Below the pieces are notes generated by a model. The model was not told the DNA's origin and ran no database searches. It saw only the letters and a program-made list of their open reading frames with translations. This document shows, piece by piece, positions 9,896-20,470 of a DNA stretch of 64,000 nucleotides. Position numbers and translations under genes: made by a program. Position 1 is the stretch's first letter, and the number at the start of each line of letters is the position of its first letter. Source of the stretch: Paralithodes platypus (Eukaryota > Arthropoda > Malacostraca > Decapoda > Lithodidae); NCBI GenBank assembly GCA_032716605.1, contig CM064506.1, positions 23,590,743 through 23,654,742 of the forward strand, in the 5' to 3' direction.

Positions 9896-10661
9896 TGCCC
9901 CTTTCCCACTGATATGATTTCATACGATTTTAGTCGCCGAGGACGTAGTCTTGTCAATTCGCAACGAATTTGTGCGAAGTCAATGATTTTGACCGTTAAA
10001 AACCATTGACAAGTTTACACTCTGTGACGATGTCGCCGATGGATACAACGTAATCGGCGACATTATGCGACAACTCGGCAAATTGAGCGATGGTTCGCCG
10101 AAGTCCTCGGCGAGAACTGTCAAATTTAAATAAAATATTGCGAAATAATGTGAAGGATGAACGAATCCTCAGCGTATGTTCTGCGACCTCTTCGGCGAAT
10201 TAAGCGATGGTTCGGCAGATACCTCGGCGAGATTATCAGAAAACTTTTTGCATTTATTTCATGGCACAAACATAAGAACATAATGCCCCTTTCCCACTGA
10301 TGCGATTTCATACGATTTTCGTCGCCGAGGACGTAATCTTGTCAATTCGCAACAAATGTGTGCGACGTCAACGATTTTGACCGTTAAAAACCGTTGACAA
10401 GTTTACACTCGGAGACTATGTTGCCGATGGATACGATTTAATCGGCGACATTATGAGACATCAACGGCAAATTGAGCGATCGTTCGCCGATGACCTCGGC
10501 GAGAACAGTCACATTTGAATAAAATATTGCGAAATAATGCGAAGGATGAACGAATCCTCGGGGTATGTTCTGCAACCTCTTCGGCGAATTAAGCGATGGT
10601 TCGGCGGATACCTCGGCGAGATTATCAGAAAAAGTTTTGCATATATTTCATGGCACAAACA
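9896..10661. repeat. Tandem duplication of the element's left arm (388 and 378 bp)
   Basis: Two direct copies, 9896-10283 and 10284-10661, each start TGCCCCTTTCCCACTGAT and end ggcacaaacataagaacata. They share the cttcggcgaattaagcgatg and aaaccgttgacaagtttaca-type blocks with scattered substitutions. Both end in part of a LINE tail repeat (cataagaa), so the duplication may postdate the LINE insertion at 10662. Confidence 0.8.
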
Positions 10662-10894
10662 TAAGAACATAAGAAAACGGGAGTCTGCAGAAAGCCAATC
10701 AGCCCACACAAGGCAGATCCCCGTCACACCCAACCCCAATTACAAGGCCTAATTATAGACCCAACTCACTAATGCCTTGAGGACTGACCTCACCAAAACG
10801 GTCAGAGATCAACAAAAGATTACGGGGTCTGCAGAGCGCCGATTGGCCCACACCAAGCAGATCCGCCCTCATACCCAACCCATCTCGTCGAAAA
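10662..10894 (-). mobile_element. CR1-like LINE, 3' UTR fragment
   Basis: This matches, with scattered differences, the 3' UTR of the LINE at 55863-56103: shared blocks are gggagtctgcagaaagcc, caaggcagatcc, ggggtctgcagagcgc and catacccaacccatctcgtc. It ends in the (TTCTTATG) tail on the minus strand. It is 5'-truncated to about 230 bp, so no coding remains. Confidence 0.8.
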
Positions 10895-11009
10895 TGTACA
10901 AATTTATCTTGAAGGGGGGTCTACAGTTTTTATTTTTAAGTTTGATGGAGGTCTAGTGAGGAAACTAAGAAATAAAGGAATAATGATCAAACAAACGGTC
11001 CGCTTTCCC
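10895..11009. mobile_element. M2 MITE fragment ending at a shared TTAA
   Basis: An outer-arm fragment (aatttatcttgaaggggggt ... gtttgatggaggtcta ... gaaactaa) ends at cgctttccc directly before TTAA 11010-11013. The next M2 copy starts at 11014, so both use the same TTAA. Confidence 0.7.
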
Positions 11010-11013
11010 TTAA

Positions 11014-11378
11014 GGGGGGATGGGCGTAATATTTGCTCATTTATATATTTGTTTATGATTTATTTAGTTTCATCCCTAGACCTCCGTCAAGCCTATAAAG
11101 CACCCCCCAACACCCACATTCAAGATCAATTTGTGCATTATTCGATAGAAAAATATCCTGGCCGAAGGCCGGTTCCTCATAAAGTACAGGCTCGCTATCG
11201 CTAGCCAGGAAAAACTCGACGCCTAAATGACACGAAAAGTCTAAATATTGACAACGAAATGGGGTGAAATGTCTTAAAATCGCCAAACTAATGAGCTGAA
11301 CGTCATAAAATATGAAAACTAATCTGGTTAACCATGAGGAAGAAAGGGGACCAGAAAAACGACCCATCTCCCCTTCGT
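11014..11378. mobile_element. M2 MITE copy
   Basis: It begins GGGGGGATGGGCG after TTAA and ends cgacccatctcccc, the expected inverted terminus; the right TTAA has mutated to TTCG. The interior has the full series of M2 blocks, including ggctcgctatcgctagccag at 11189-11209. Length is 365 bp, matching the intact copies. Confidence 0.8.
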
Positions 11379-11404
11379 TCGGAGATTGGCAATGTCCTTG
11401 CCGT

Positions 11405-11695
11405 ATGTTTACGTTACGGCTTAAAATTGAGCCCACCTGCTTTTTTTGTTTTCTCTTTCTCTCCCTCTCTCTTTGCCTTGTATCCGTTCGGCCCCATTCA
11501 GCCTACTGTTTTAAGACGTTTACCCCCATCCAGGTTTCAATATTTTCCTGGTGAGCGGTGGTAGCAAGCCAACATATATATATTTTTGTTTTGAGAGCAA
11601 GCTAAATTTGTAAATTTTTCGATAGAAAAAAAATTCCGGCGGAGCCGGATTTCTCCATGCAATGTTGGCTCGCTATAGGCCTAATCATTTTTTTT
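11405..11695. mobile_element. M4 foldback-like MITE, partial
   Basis: Blocks are ttgagcccacc, a CT-rich segment, ccgttcggccccattcagcc, ttttaagacgtttaccccca, tcctggtgagcgg, then ccggcggagccgg and ggctcgctata. This is most of the left arm and centre of M4, truncated before the right arm finishes. Confidence 0.7.
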
Positions 11696-12126
11696 TACCC
11701 ATCTCGCCGAAGGTGCTCTTTGGCCTCGGCGAGGTGTCTTCGGAGCATTCATCTAAGTCGCACAGCCCTTCGCACGCCTCTGCGAAGTATACCCGTGGCG
11801 GGTATACTCTCGGCGATGCTTTTTTTTCGTGCGACACCCTCGTCGATGTCTCGCCGATGTCGCCGAGGATCTCCGAGGGCCTCACCGATCCCTCGGCAAT
11901 GTTCAACGATGCTTGCGAGGATTCGGACCCCTCGCAAGTCCTCGTCCAAAATTTTGAACAGTCCGAACATTTGCGATGCCCCGCGAGGGCCCTTGCGAGG
12001 CCTTGCGAGTCAAACGATTATCATGCGAGGGTTCAAGATTTTGTTGTGACATGTCACGAATGTGCCCATTTCTTGGTGTCTGCGATGAAAATCGTATGAA
12101 ATCGCATCAGTGGGAAAGGGGCATTA

Positions 12127-12183
12127 TAATCTCAAAACAAAACACGAGGGAGAAAGGGGACCAGATAAACGACCCATCTTCCC
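12127..12183. mobile_element. M2 MITE, right part of the copy started at 9630
   Basis: taatctcaaaac ... gagggagaaaggggacc ... gacccatcttccc, then TTAA at 12184-12187. This supplies exactly the family blocks missing from 9630-9892. Confidence 0.8.
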
Positions 12184-12187
12184 TTAA

Positions 12188-12429
12188 CCTCAACAGTCCA
12201 TCAGCCTCACCTTAAGTTGGATTAAAAGTTTGCAAGTGGGTCATGCTTCGTTAATGGCATGCCCTTTTCACCTATTTTCCTCTAGTTGGCTAATTACTAT
12301 AGTTGGTTTGTTCTTTTAGCATGCAAGACATGCATCGTCCTCTTGTTTTGTGTTTAATGTATTATCTATCGCTCTCTCTCTCAACTAACAGTGAGGAATA
12401 TAGTCTTCTTGCTTGTTGACCATATTTAA
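12188..12429. other. No gene seen
   Basis: Short unique-looking stretch between two MITEs, with a small CT run near 12370. No coding or RNA signal. Confidence 0.5.
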
Positions 12430-12600
12430 CTCCTTCTGTACCAGCGACGTCTTGTTAATTTTACTCTTGCTATAATTAGACGATTCTGTGAAGATTAGGC
12501 AGGAGATATAGTAGCGAAATCGATGCGTTGAGATAGTCTTTAGCCATATAATTGCAAGACGTCCTACCTAACCTGAATAATATCGTATAATAGTTGCCGG
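12430..12600. mobile_element. M6 MITE truncated by gypsy element B
   Basis: It starts after TTAA 12426-12429 with the M6 opening (ctccttctgtaccagcgacg), then attagacgat, gagatagtctttagccatat, gaataatatcgtataatag and ttgccgg. The family normally continues about 40 bp to a second TTAA; here it stops at 12600 where the LTR begins (TGTTACGACC). Confidence 0.75.
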
Positions 12601-14397
12601 TGTTACGACCGGGGCTATGAATAAAACAAGGGCACTTAATGATTGGACTAGTAATAGGGCACTATGCAACAACGGTACGCTAGATCCAAACCCTCGAACT
12701 TATATGCCGGCGAACAAAAACACCTATACCCTCCAGAGTTAATCTGCGATAATGGGGTATCCTTAACTGGGAATAAATGTACTCTACTTCAGGCTAACCC
12801 ACACTGGTATAGCCTGATAACAAACAAGATGCAAGTTACGTTAAAATGCACAAAAAGGAATCTATGGAAAGATCAATTAAATCACTGCAAGATTTAATAC
12901 AATAAAAAGATGCATCAATACAGTTACTCTAAATAATAATAAAATCTTCACTCCTATCTGAAAGAAAGTGAAGTATAGTCCTACAGCATAGACCTGGAAA
13001 CTTCTGAAGAAAGTCTGATGCTCATAAGATGCTCGTATCTTAAACTATATAAAGGCAGGAGGCAGGACACCACACGTGTAGACTAAATACACTAAAAGAT
13101 AGGACATATAATGTTAACTGACACGAGAATACTATAAATGCGCAACGGTAGCAATGCTCGACACTAAAAGAAGTACTTCCTCATCAACGAAACAGTCTGC
13201 TATGGTTGTGCAACTCAACAACAACCTAGACTAATAAATGCTGTGAATAATAATGCGTACATATCAAAGAGCTTATATTAAATACTAATAAGTGTCTACT
13301 CGATTAATAATGTCTAGCTGGAATACTCTAGGTATGGAACTGTGGTTGAGCAAGACAGGCTCGTAGCCTAGCGATGTCCTTAAGACTGTATCCTTTAAGT
13401 TACGTTAATTGACTAGGGTGCTCTCTTGATAGATCCAGATCACAAGTATCTGGTTCTATCCTGGCGACCCTCTAAAGACATGCAAAGAGGCAGCAAAGTG
13501 TGGAACTGGAACAGGCTAAAACCCTCAGTCAACACAATGTTGCACTCGTAAAGGACGCAAGCGAAAAGACAACACAGGCTACCACAGGACCGGTCGAAGT
13601 CGTGTAGGTATAAGCAAACCATACACACATCGGAGACAACGACTACAGTTAACTCATCCCAGTCTAGCATTAAATAAAAGAGCAGAAACACTAAATCAAT
13701 AATGGAGACACACTAAGTTCCCAACCTCTACTAACTAAGAACCCTCAAAACCTATTCTAAGTACATGTAAATATCTCAGAGGAAGGCGCATACAATACAA
13801 TGGGCCGGCTATGGAAACCGTATGCAGAACCCAAGGGGACAAGTAATTGAATAAAGGTGAGAAGCAATGGAAAATAAGAAGGTCAGAGAGAGAGACAGTG
13901 GTAAAGAGGGTGATCGGGAGAGAGTATGTAAAGGGATGTTAGAAGCATGTGCGCCAAGCCTGTCCTGAGGAGAACAGCTCCTGTGGACCCTCATGGAGGA
14001 GGCAAGTCACACAGGAGCCCACAAAGGCGCGATGGTCGGCTAATCATGGGCCGATACGTCACAAGGCAGCAGGCGCCAGGAACCGCCAGCCAATCAAGGT
14101 AATCCCGCCGAGCGAGGGAGGCAGCAACATACATACACACGCACATATTACCACCACGCTGCCTCTATCGCTCTTTCTCCTTAACTTTAACACCATGCAT
14201 CTTATATTCTACTAATGATATAAAATACTTCACGTTGTCACAGACGAAAACAAAGACCACCACTGGACTGTCTGTGACAATGCGAGCACAAGGAAAGAAA
14301 GAACAACATTCTCAGATAACTGTAGCCCATTTCGATGTCCCTGGCAAGCGCTAGTGGCTAACGAGAGGCGATTCTGCCAACGCTGGAAAACGTCACA
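12601..14397 (-). repeat. Ty3/gypsy element B 3' LTR (1.8 kb)
   Basis: On the minus strand it starts TGTGACGTTTTCCAGCG at 14397 and ends CCCCGGTCGTAACA at 12601, with TG...CA termini. It is colinear with LTR A and with the solo LTR: the gcgcttgccagggac segment near the start, a GA/CT run, the tcaagagagcacc block, and a final segment with ccagtgtgggttagcct. The terminal 230 bp differ from the surviving 5' LTR piece (18732-18959) at only about ten places, so this copy is fairly recent. The flanking four bases are CCGG; the partner duplication is lost with the truncated 5' LTR. Confidence 0.85.
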
Positions 14398-14790
14398 CCC
14401 TGCCCAAGATATAGGATGCTCAACATTAGGCGAGCACCATATCTGACAAGGCAGAATGCCGACAAGACCCGCCACACCTAGCCACTCCACCAGAAATGAA
14501 ATGCAAAGCTCAATTCTGACATAAAACAACATATCAACATAAAGAAAATCTTACAACCCCTCCCAAACATAATAGTATAATTTAGCCTGCTATGCTCCCT
14601 GAGCGAGCTTCACAGAGCCCAGCCTACTAAGTGAATGACAGGTTCAACTTAGGACTTTAGCTATAACACTGGCAACTTACAATTAACTATCAAAAAGAAC
14701 AAGTTTTTATGTGATTTTTTTTCATTTAATTTTAATGTTGTTTTGGACGGCTGCTCTACAGGGGCAAGCCTGGTTTTTCTCCACTCTCAA
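14398..14790 (-). other. Element B 3' untranslated region and polypurine tract
   Basis: A non-coding stretch homologous to 833-1309 of element A, with shared ggcttgcccctgtag and a gtgaagctcgctc-like run. Next to the LTR the minus strand reads cttgggcaggg, the likely polypurine tract. No integrase reading is present between RNase H and LTR here either. Confidence 0.65.
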
Positions 14791-15365
14791 CACACACTGA
14801 CTGAACGGCGAGGGTTCTCCTGCAAACATACCCTCCCGTGACAAACAATCCGCCAAAACATTATCAGTGCCCTTAACATGTCACACATCCAACTTGTGTT
14901 CCGGCAGCAAAACAACACCTGGCACTGATAAACTGCCCAGTTCATCACAAGACTGGCACTTCTCTTCGCTCTCTCCGGCAACAGGACCTGCCAATAACCT
15001 TTCACTAGTTCTACCTTTGTGATAAATGAGGCAGCCCCGATGCGGTCTATGGTGTCGTCAACTCTAGGTAATGGATAGGCGTCTGTCAGGGATAATGTAC
15101 CCACACTCTTGCAATCAACTTACACACAGATCTTGCCACTCAACTCAGGTTGCAAACTCACTGGCAATGACCACTCACGATATCCTTTATCCCTCAGACC
15201 CTTTATCCACATGTAGTCTAGCTCTGCTTTCACGACAGACTGTTGAGCAGGATTTATACGGTAGGGAACTAACTTGAGCCTTGCACTGTCTCCAGCCTCC
15301 AGTCGGATTCTACCCCGTACATCAGGCCTGGAGAAGCAACAAACATGCGGATGTACTGCCACAGC
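14787..15365 (-). pseudogene. Element B pol: RT N-terminus joined to RNase H end (internal deletion)
   Basis: Two frames show RT fingers, PYRINPAQQSVVKAELDYM, then after a frameshift SLTDAYPLPRVDDTIDRIG and VELVKGYWQVLL, where the first catalytic aspartate is replaced by E in VELVKGYW (usual LDLxKGYW). The palm then breaks off; the next recognisable coding is in another frame, VKGTDNVLADCLSRE, the terminal RNase H motif. The YxDD box, thumb and most of RNase H are deleted, so this copy cannot encode polymerase. The order RT, RNase H, stop, LTR matches element A. Confidence 0.8.
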
Positions 15366-15748
15366 CTAGTAAACAACTTCTCTTGGCACACAGGAACAAG
15401 AGGTTGCAACTTATCTCGAAGAACAACATGCTCATTTCCCTCCCACAACCCAGCCGAGACCGCAGTTTCTACACTATAGTCTCCCTCCTTCTCCACCTTT
15501 GTCCCTAGAGCAGCCAGGTCATGAGAGGGACAATCTGTACCACCTGTGCAGTCACTCCCATAGTTCATAATTGCTTAGGCTTCCCCGCCGATACCGTACA
15601 TGCGCACCCCTGCATTCCTTACGACTACATCTGCCTGCGCAGCATCACCGCCTTCAGCGACATGGCCAGATACAGTCGATCTATGGTAGGGCCGTTGCAT
15701 TTGACTAGAGCAGCATTGGGAAGCTATGCGACGACCGGGCGCATCCAC
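15366..15748 (-). other. Degenerate pol linker of element B
   Basis: Between the protease-containing frame and the RT fingers. Short minus-strand frames include HVCCFSRPDVRGRIRLEAGD leading into the RT start, but upstream of that the reading is broken by stops. No domain is recognisable. It is kept as part of element B by position. Confidence 0.45.
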
Positions 15749-16900
15749 TCAACACCCAACCTCACCAATCTGCTCAATATCCTCCTTCTGACCACCACCC
15801 TTGGCAGCCATGGGTCGACCCTGACCTGACAACCATGCCAAAGCCTCGTCGCCCACCTTGAACCACCGAAACAACGAGGCTAACGGTCTACTAACATTCA
15901 AGTGACCTTCCAGCGGAACATCGTGCAACGCATGAGTTGTGAGGCCTGGGTGCTCGGCACGACCAGTGGGGTATGAACTGAGCCGGTGCTGGAGCGCTGC
16001 ACACTGCTGCTCAGGCAGGTGCTCTAGTGCTTCCACAGCCACCAGACTCGTGTCCCCCGCCCACTGCTCCGCCGAGACATGACAATCCCAACTCTCCTCC
16101 ACCTGTGCCCAACTGCCCCCCTCTCCTTCTCCACCTTGGCCGCTGCAGACCAACGCAGGGACAGTAGGCTGCTCAGGTGGTTGCCTCACAAACTCCTTTA
16201 ACAGGTTCACATGACATGTTTCCCTGTCCTCGTGGCCAATAGCCCCGTTCCCACAACTCTCCTCCACCTGGGAACTACTCTGTCGCGGAGTGGCATCACG
16301 CCCTACCATGTCCCTAGGGGAGACAGGTTCTGGGGCCACTCCAGGGCTCATCTCTGGTCCTAATACTGAGTCGCCAAGAAGAGCCGCTGGATTAAAACTC
16401 ACAAAACTACTCCCAACTTTAGCTTTCTCCTTCCGACCGTTCCTCCGCTGGTCTAGAGACTGAGGAATAGGCTGTGACACCTTAGATGCACGAGATCGGG
16501 TGACAACACACGCCCTCTGCTGTGATTGACACCTCTCTACCAACTCCTGCCCCTCCCTACTCACGTCGGCCGCCCTCTCGGCACCGACTAAGGGTAGAAC
16601 CTCAGAAGCAGGTACCGCAAAGTAGTTTCCGAGAAGAAGGTCGACGCCCTCTACTGGCAGTTTCTCTACGATTCCAACATCTATCTCTCGTGTCACACCA
16701 TCAACCTCCAGCTCCACTCGAACCAACGGGTATGACCTTGTAGCATTAATACCCTGCACCACAACTACCCGTGCCGCGTTTATAGGTTTGCCTGTAAAGT
16801 TTTTCATCAGAGTCTGGGATGCACCTGTATCACGCAACAACTCCAACCCATGCTTGCAACCAGCCCAACTAACGCAGCCACGCCATCTATGGTCTCAAAA
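15749..16900 (-). pseudogene. Element B protease, with integrase-tail-like and pre-RT linker
   Basis: A 365-codon open frame preceded by gag. Near its start is a retropepsin active site, ELLRDTGASQTLM, followed by VEKLPVEGVDLLLGNYFAVP (the flap-to-LLG segment). The middle is proline/glycine/glutamate-rich with no domain. At about residues 210-220 it reads ETCHVNLLKEFVRQ, closely like the CHVNMLKPY motif that ends the GPY/F module of integrases in elements where integrase precedes RT. Then comes LPEQQCAALQHRLSSYP and AEHPGLTTHALHDVP, the standard lead-in to RT. An integrase core (HHCC, DDE) is not present, so it is probably deleted. Protease call is strong; integrase-tail call is moderate. Confidence 0.8.
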
Positions 16901-17790
16901 AGCATCGCGGACAGGTTTCGAGCCTTCCGGACACTCCTTCACTGGCTGTGCCCCCGCATCTGACATATCACCCCGGATAAATGCAGAAGACCTCAGAGAC
17001 ACCCCAATATTGCTAGCCAAAGACAAGACTGCTGTAGGTTGGTTACTAGGGCAGGAACGTGCAAAATGCCCCTTGTTATGACACTTAAAGCACTCTACTT
17101 CACCCTTGGACTTCCCCTGAGGTGGGGAAGGGCCTTGACCTTTCTTAAACGGGACGGTTTTCGGTTTGTGATCAAAATTGGTATCATTGCTCTTACTTTC
17201 GTTATTAAATGTTGCATCACTGACTCGGGGGGGTGGTGGAGTGTTGCGCCCCTTGTTAACTGCATCGGTCCATTGTGCAGACCTGCACCCACGAATCAGC
17301 GACATTCTCAGGTCAGCCATCTCAGCTGCCTTTTGTAGAGTTTTAGGTTGTTTCTCTTTGAGGTTCAAAGTCAGGTCACCGCCTGTGCATTTAAAAAATT
17401 GCTCTAGAAGGACTAACTGCTCAAGCTCCTCGAATGTCGTCACCTTCTCTGACCTCAGCCAATTTCTCAATGCATCAGACAGTTCCCGGGCATGTTCTAG
17501 AAAATTGCACTCACGACCCTTCGTAACACCCCGAAACTTCAACCTATATGTCTCTGGTTGTAACTCGTATGCCCGCAGGACAGCTTCCTTCAGTATCTCA
17601 TAATCGATGCAAGACTCCAAGGGCAACGCATCATATGCCTTGAGTCCTTTGCCAACCAACCTAGAGGAAACAAGGGCTGCCCACTTAACCTCGGGCCATT
17701 GGTGCTCCCGGCACTTCTTCTCAAAACGCAGGAAAAACTCGGTGACACCCGACTCGTCAAATGCAGGGACTAACTTAAGAAGGTGCGATC
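16895..17790 (-). pseudogene. Element B gag: capsid and CCHC nucleocapsid
   Basis: An open frame of 254 codons with upstream extension. The capsid-like helical part includes AYDALPLESCIDYEILKEAV and YRLKFRGV, then RSEKVTTFEELEQLVLLEQF (a SCAN/gypsy capsid C-terminal-like helix set). A basic linker leads to a zinc knuckle, CFKCHNKGHFARSC, near residue 195. This would form the particle and package element RNA. It ends just before the protease frame and is frameshifted relative to the upstream gag segment near 17790. Confidence 0.85.
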
Positions 17791-18386
17791 AAGACTGATC
17801 AAGATCTCGATTCCCGGAACAGAGATGCTGCCCTGTCGACTCCACCCGAGACTTCTCAAGCTCTATGTCTGCACAGTACATGGCCTTTCTCTCCTCAGCC
17901 TGAATCTTAGCCTTCTCAAGCTGGAAGAGCATATCTGGAGTTAAACCTTGAGGAGGAGGAGGAGATGCAACAATTGGAGACCCACCCAGTGATCCACCCA
18001 GGGGCAAACCATGCTGCCGGTGACTATCGGCCTGTGGGAAAGTCCTCGGCACCGGAGCCCGAGGGGGCGCCATGGTAGGAGTCGAGTGGAATGGGGGCTG
18101 GGCCGAAGGTGCCCCCCGCTGCCGCTCCACCCGAAGTCCCACGCACCCCACCGAGCACACAGGCCACCAGGTCACTTCTCGTCATGCTGCTAGTGCCAAC
18201 ATGCCCCATGACCGTGGCCAAACACTGGAGACCATACCGATCAATCCCCGACACCCGGTCAACAGTAATAGGCATCTCCAGAAACTCCCTTGCATCCTCC
18301 TCACTAGTTACTACTCTAATGCCTTCTAACAAACCCCGCTGCTGCACCTCAGAGTCGGCTTCCCATACTGTGTCCTCACTGTGCAT
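17789..18386 (-). pseudogene. Element B gag N-terminal region, frameshifted
   Basis: The ATG at 18386 opens a frame (MHSEDTVWEAD ...) that switches to a second frame near 18050-18100. The second frame contains a glycine/proline-rich stretch, then a short coiled-coil-like segment FQLEKAKIQAEERKAMYCAD and ends at a stop at 17789. Such Q/E/K-rich helices before the capsid are common in invertebrate gypsy gag. Start choice is based on being the first ATG after the leader. Confidence 0.6.
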
Positions 18387-18731
18387 TGATCCGTCGTTCG
18401 ACAGTGTCCACCGAAAATTCTCAACGTTTATAAAAAAAAAAAAAAAAAGTACCTAAACTCTCATGTAGCACTATTCACTCAAAAAATGCTTGAACACAAC
18501 TCAAGTGCTATACTACGTTGCCAAAAAAAAAATCTGTGTCCTAAATATTCCTCAAAAACAAATGTACAAAAATCCTGCAAATTATTTCTTAGTTCATTTG
18601 GTATGACGACTAAGATAAGATACTAGGCAAGGTCGCCATTTGTTATCTTAGTTGTTTAGTTTATCTTAGGCAAGGTCGCCATTTGTTATTACTGCAATAA
18701 TAATAGATGGATACTAGGCAAGGTTGCCATT
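18387..18731 (-). other. Element B leader with three PBS-like repeats
   Basis: Untranslated leader between the 5' LTR and gag. The minus strand reads tggcgacc(t/a)tgccta-like three times: next to the LTR as tggcaaccttgcctag (18713-18729), then at about 18669-18682 and 18621-18639 with tggcgaccttgccta. A TGG start directly after the LTR end is how tRNA primer-binding sites begin; TGGCGACC matches the CCA-end complement used in several gypsy lineages. There is a T16 run on the minus strand at 18433-18448. Confidence 0.55.
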
Positions 18732-18959
18732 TGTTACGACCGGGGCTACGAATAAAACAAGGGCACTTAATGATTGGACTAGTAATAGGGCACTATGAGA
18801 CAATGGTACGCTAGATCCAAACCCTCGAACTTATATGCCGGCGAACAAAAACACCGATACCCTCCAGAGTTAATCTGCGATAACGGGGTATCCTTAACTG
18901 GGCATAAATGTACTCTACTTCAGGCTAACCCCCACTGGTATAACCTGATAAACAAGATG
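18732..18959 (-). repeat. Element B 5' LTR, truncated to its last 228 bp
   Basis: It begins (plus strand) TGTTACGACCGGGGCTACG and parallels 12601-12835 with about ten substitutions and a small deletion. At 18960 it joins satellite DNA in mid-LTR, so the promoter-containing part is gone and element B cannot be transcribed from its own LTR. Confidence 0.85.
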
Positions 18960-20470
18960 CTCTGAGACTAATCCATATATACCCTTGAAAACTCGAAATT
19001 CGAAAGTCGCCCGCCAAGTGCAAAAATTTGCCTGGGCTTAAACGCAGGGATTTTGGAAAAAACATTTTTGATTCTGGGCGAATGGCTGGTCGAAATTGCA
19101 ATCTACGACCAAGTATAGAAGCTACTCGTCGAGAAAAATCGAATGGCACCAGGTAGAAGTCTCTAGGACATATAGTTTGGGCTACAGAGGACTTTTAAAG
19201 TCCAAAAACCGGTCCCCTGGGCCCTCCAGGAAGGCCAAGTAAAAATCGAAATCCTAACTAATTGTCCGATTTCAATTATGTTTGCGCCATTCGATTCAGC
19301 GTGTCAAAGTGAACTTATGGTAAAATTTGAACAAAATCCATCCTAGATAACTCGTCTATGGAGTTTTTAAACTTTAAAATATGCCTATTCGGCCTAAAAT
19401 TTGGTCAAAATTAAAAAATGCATTTACCGCTGGAATCCTAATGACGAGACGAATCCATATATCACCATGAAAACTCAAAATTCGAAAGTCGCCCGCCAAG
19501 TGTAAAAATTTGCCTGGATTTTGGAAAACAAATATTTTTGATGCTTGGCGAATGGCTGGTCGAAATTGCAATCTACGACCATTTATTAGAAGCTACTCGT
19601 CGAGAAAAATTGAATGGTACCAGGTAGAAGTCTCTAAGACTTATAGTTTGGGCTACAGAGGACTTTTAATGTCCAAGAAACGGTCCCCTGGGCCCTCCAG
19701 GAAGGCCAAGTCAAAATCGAAATCCTAAACTAATTGTCTGATTTCAATTCTGCTTGCGCCATTCGATTCAGCATGTCATAGTGAACTAATGGTAAACATT
19801 TGAACAAAATCCATCAATAGATAACTCGTCTATGGAGTTTGTAAACTTTAAAATAGGCATATTGGGCCTACAAATTAGTCAAAATTAAAAAATGCATATA
19901 CCGTTGGAATCCTAATGACGAGACGAATCCATATATACCCATGAAAACACGAAATTCTACAGTCACCCGCCAAGTGCAAAAATTTACCTGGGCTTAAACG
20001 CAGGGATTTTGGATTTTTTTTTTTTTTATTCTGGACGAATGGCTGATCGAAATTGCAACCTACGACCATGTATAGAAGCAGCTCGCCGAGAAAAATCGAA
20101 TGTCACCAAGTAGAATTCCCTAAGACTTATAGTTTGGGCTATAGAGGACTTTTAAAGTCCAAACAACGTTCACCCCTGGGCCCTCCAGGAGGGCCAAGTC
20201 AAAATCGAAATCCTAAACAAATAATTCTATTTCAAAATTTTGTTTGCGTCATTCGATTCAGCGTGTCAAAGTGAACTAATGGTAAACATTTGAACAAAAT
20301 CCATACATAGATAACTCGTCTATGGAGTTTTTAAACTTTAAAATAGGCCTATTGGGCCTAAAAATTGGTCAAAATTAAAACCGTTGGAATCGTAATGACG
20401 AGACGAATCCAAATATGTCATAATCTTGAACAGTCAAAATCAGACCTAAATCAACAATTTGCCTGGGCAC
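18960..20470. repeat. Tandem satellite, about 478-bp unit, three copies
   Basis: Unit starts are marked by gagac(t/g)aatccatatat at 18964, 19446, 19920 and 20400 (spacings 482, 474, 480). Each unit contains gtcgcccgccaagtg, gaatggctggtcgaaattgc, gctactcgtcgagaaaaat, atagtttgggctacagagga, gggccctccagg and taactcgtctatggagtttt. Copies differ by small indels and roughly 5-10% substitutions by eye. Open frames inside the unit are not conserved between copies. Confidence 0.85.

Larger units (their letters stand above)
9896..12123. mobile_element. 2.2 kb TTA-flanked DNA element (Harbinger-type target site)
   Basis: It is bounded by TTA at 9893-9895 and 12124-12126 inside an M2 MITE. The left end starts TGCCCCTTTCCCACTGAT; the right end, reversed, starts the same way and continues GCGATTTCATACGATTTT, giving inverted repeats of about 37 bp. 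A 3-bp TTA/TAA duplication is typical of PIF/Harbinger elements; superfamily assignment rests on that alone. The interior is rich in cgccga/ctcggcga words and encodes no transposase. It contains a tandem duplication, a LINE 3' end, two M2 copies and an M4 copy. Confidence 0.75.

Noticed and set aside
11657..12099. Overlapping 130- and 145-codon open frames
   Set aside because: They lie within the non-coding cgccga-rich arm of the TTA-flanked element, with no domain and frames open on both strands.
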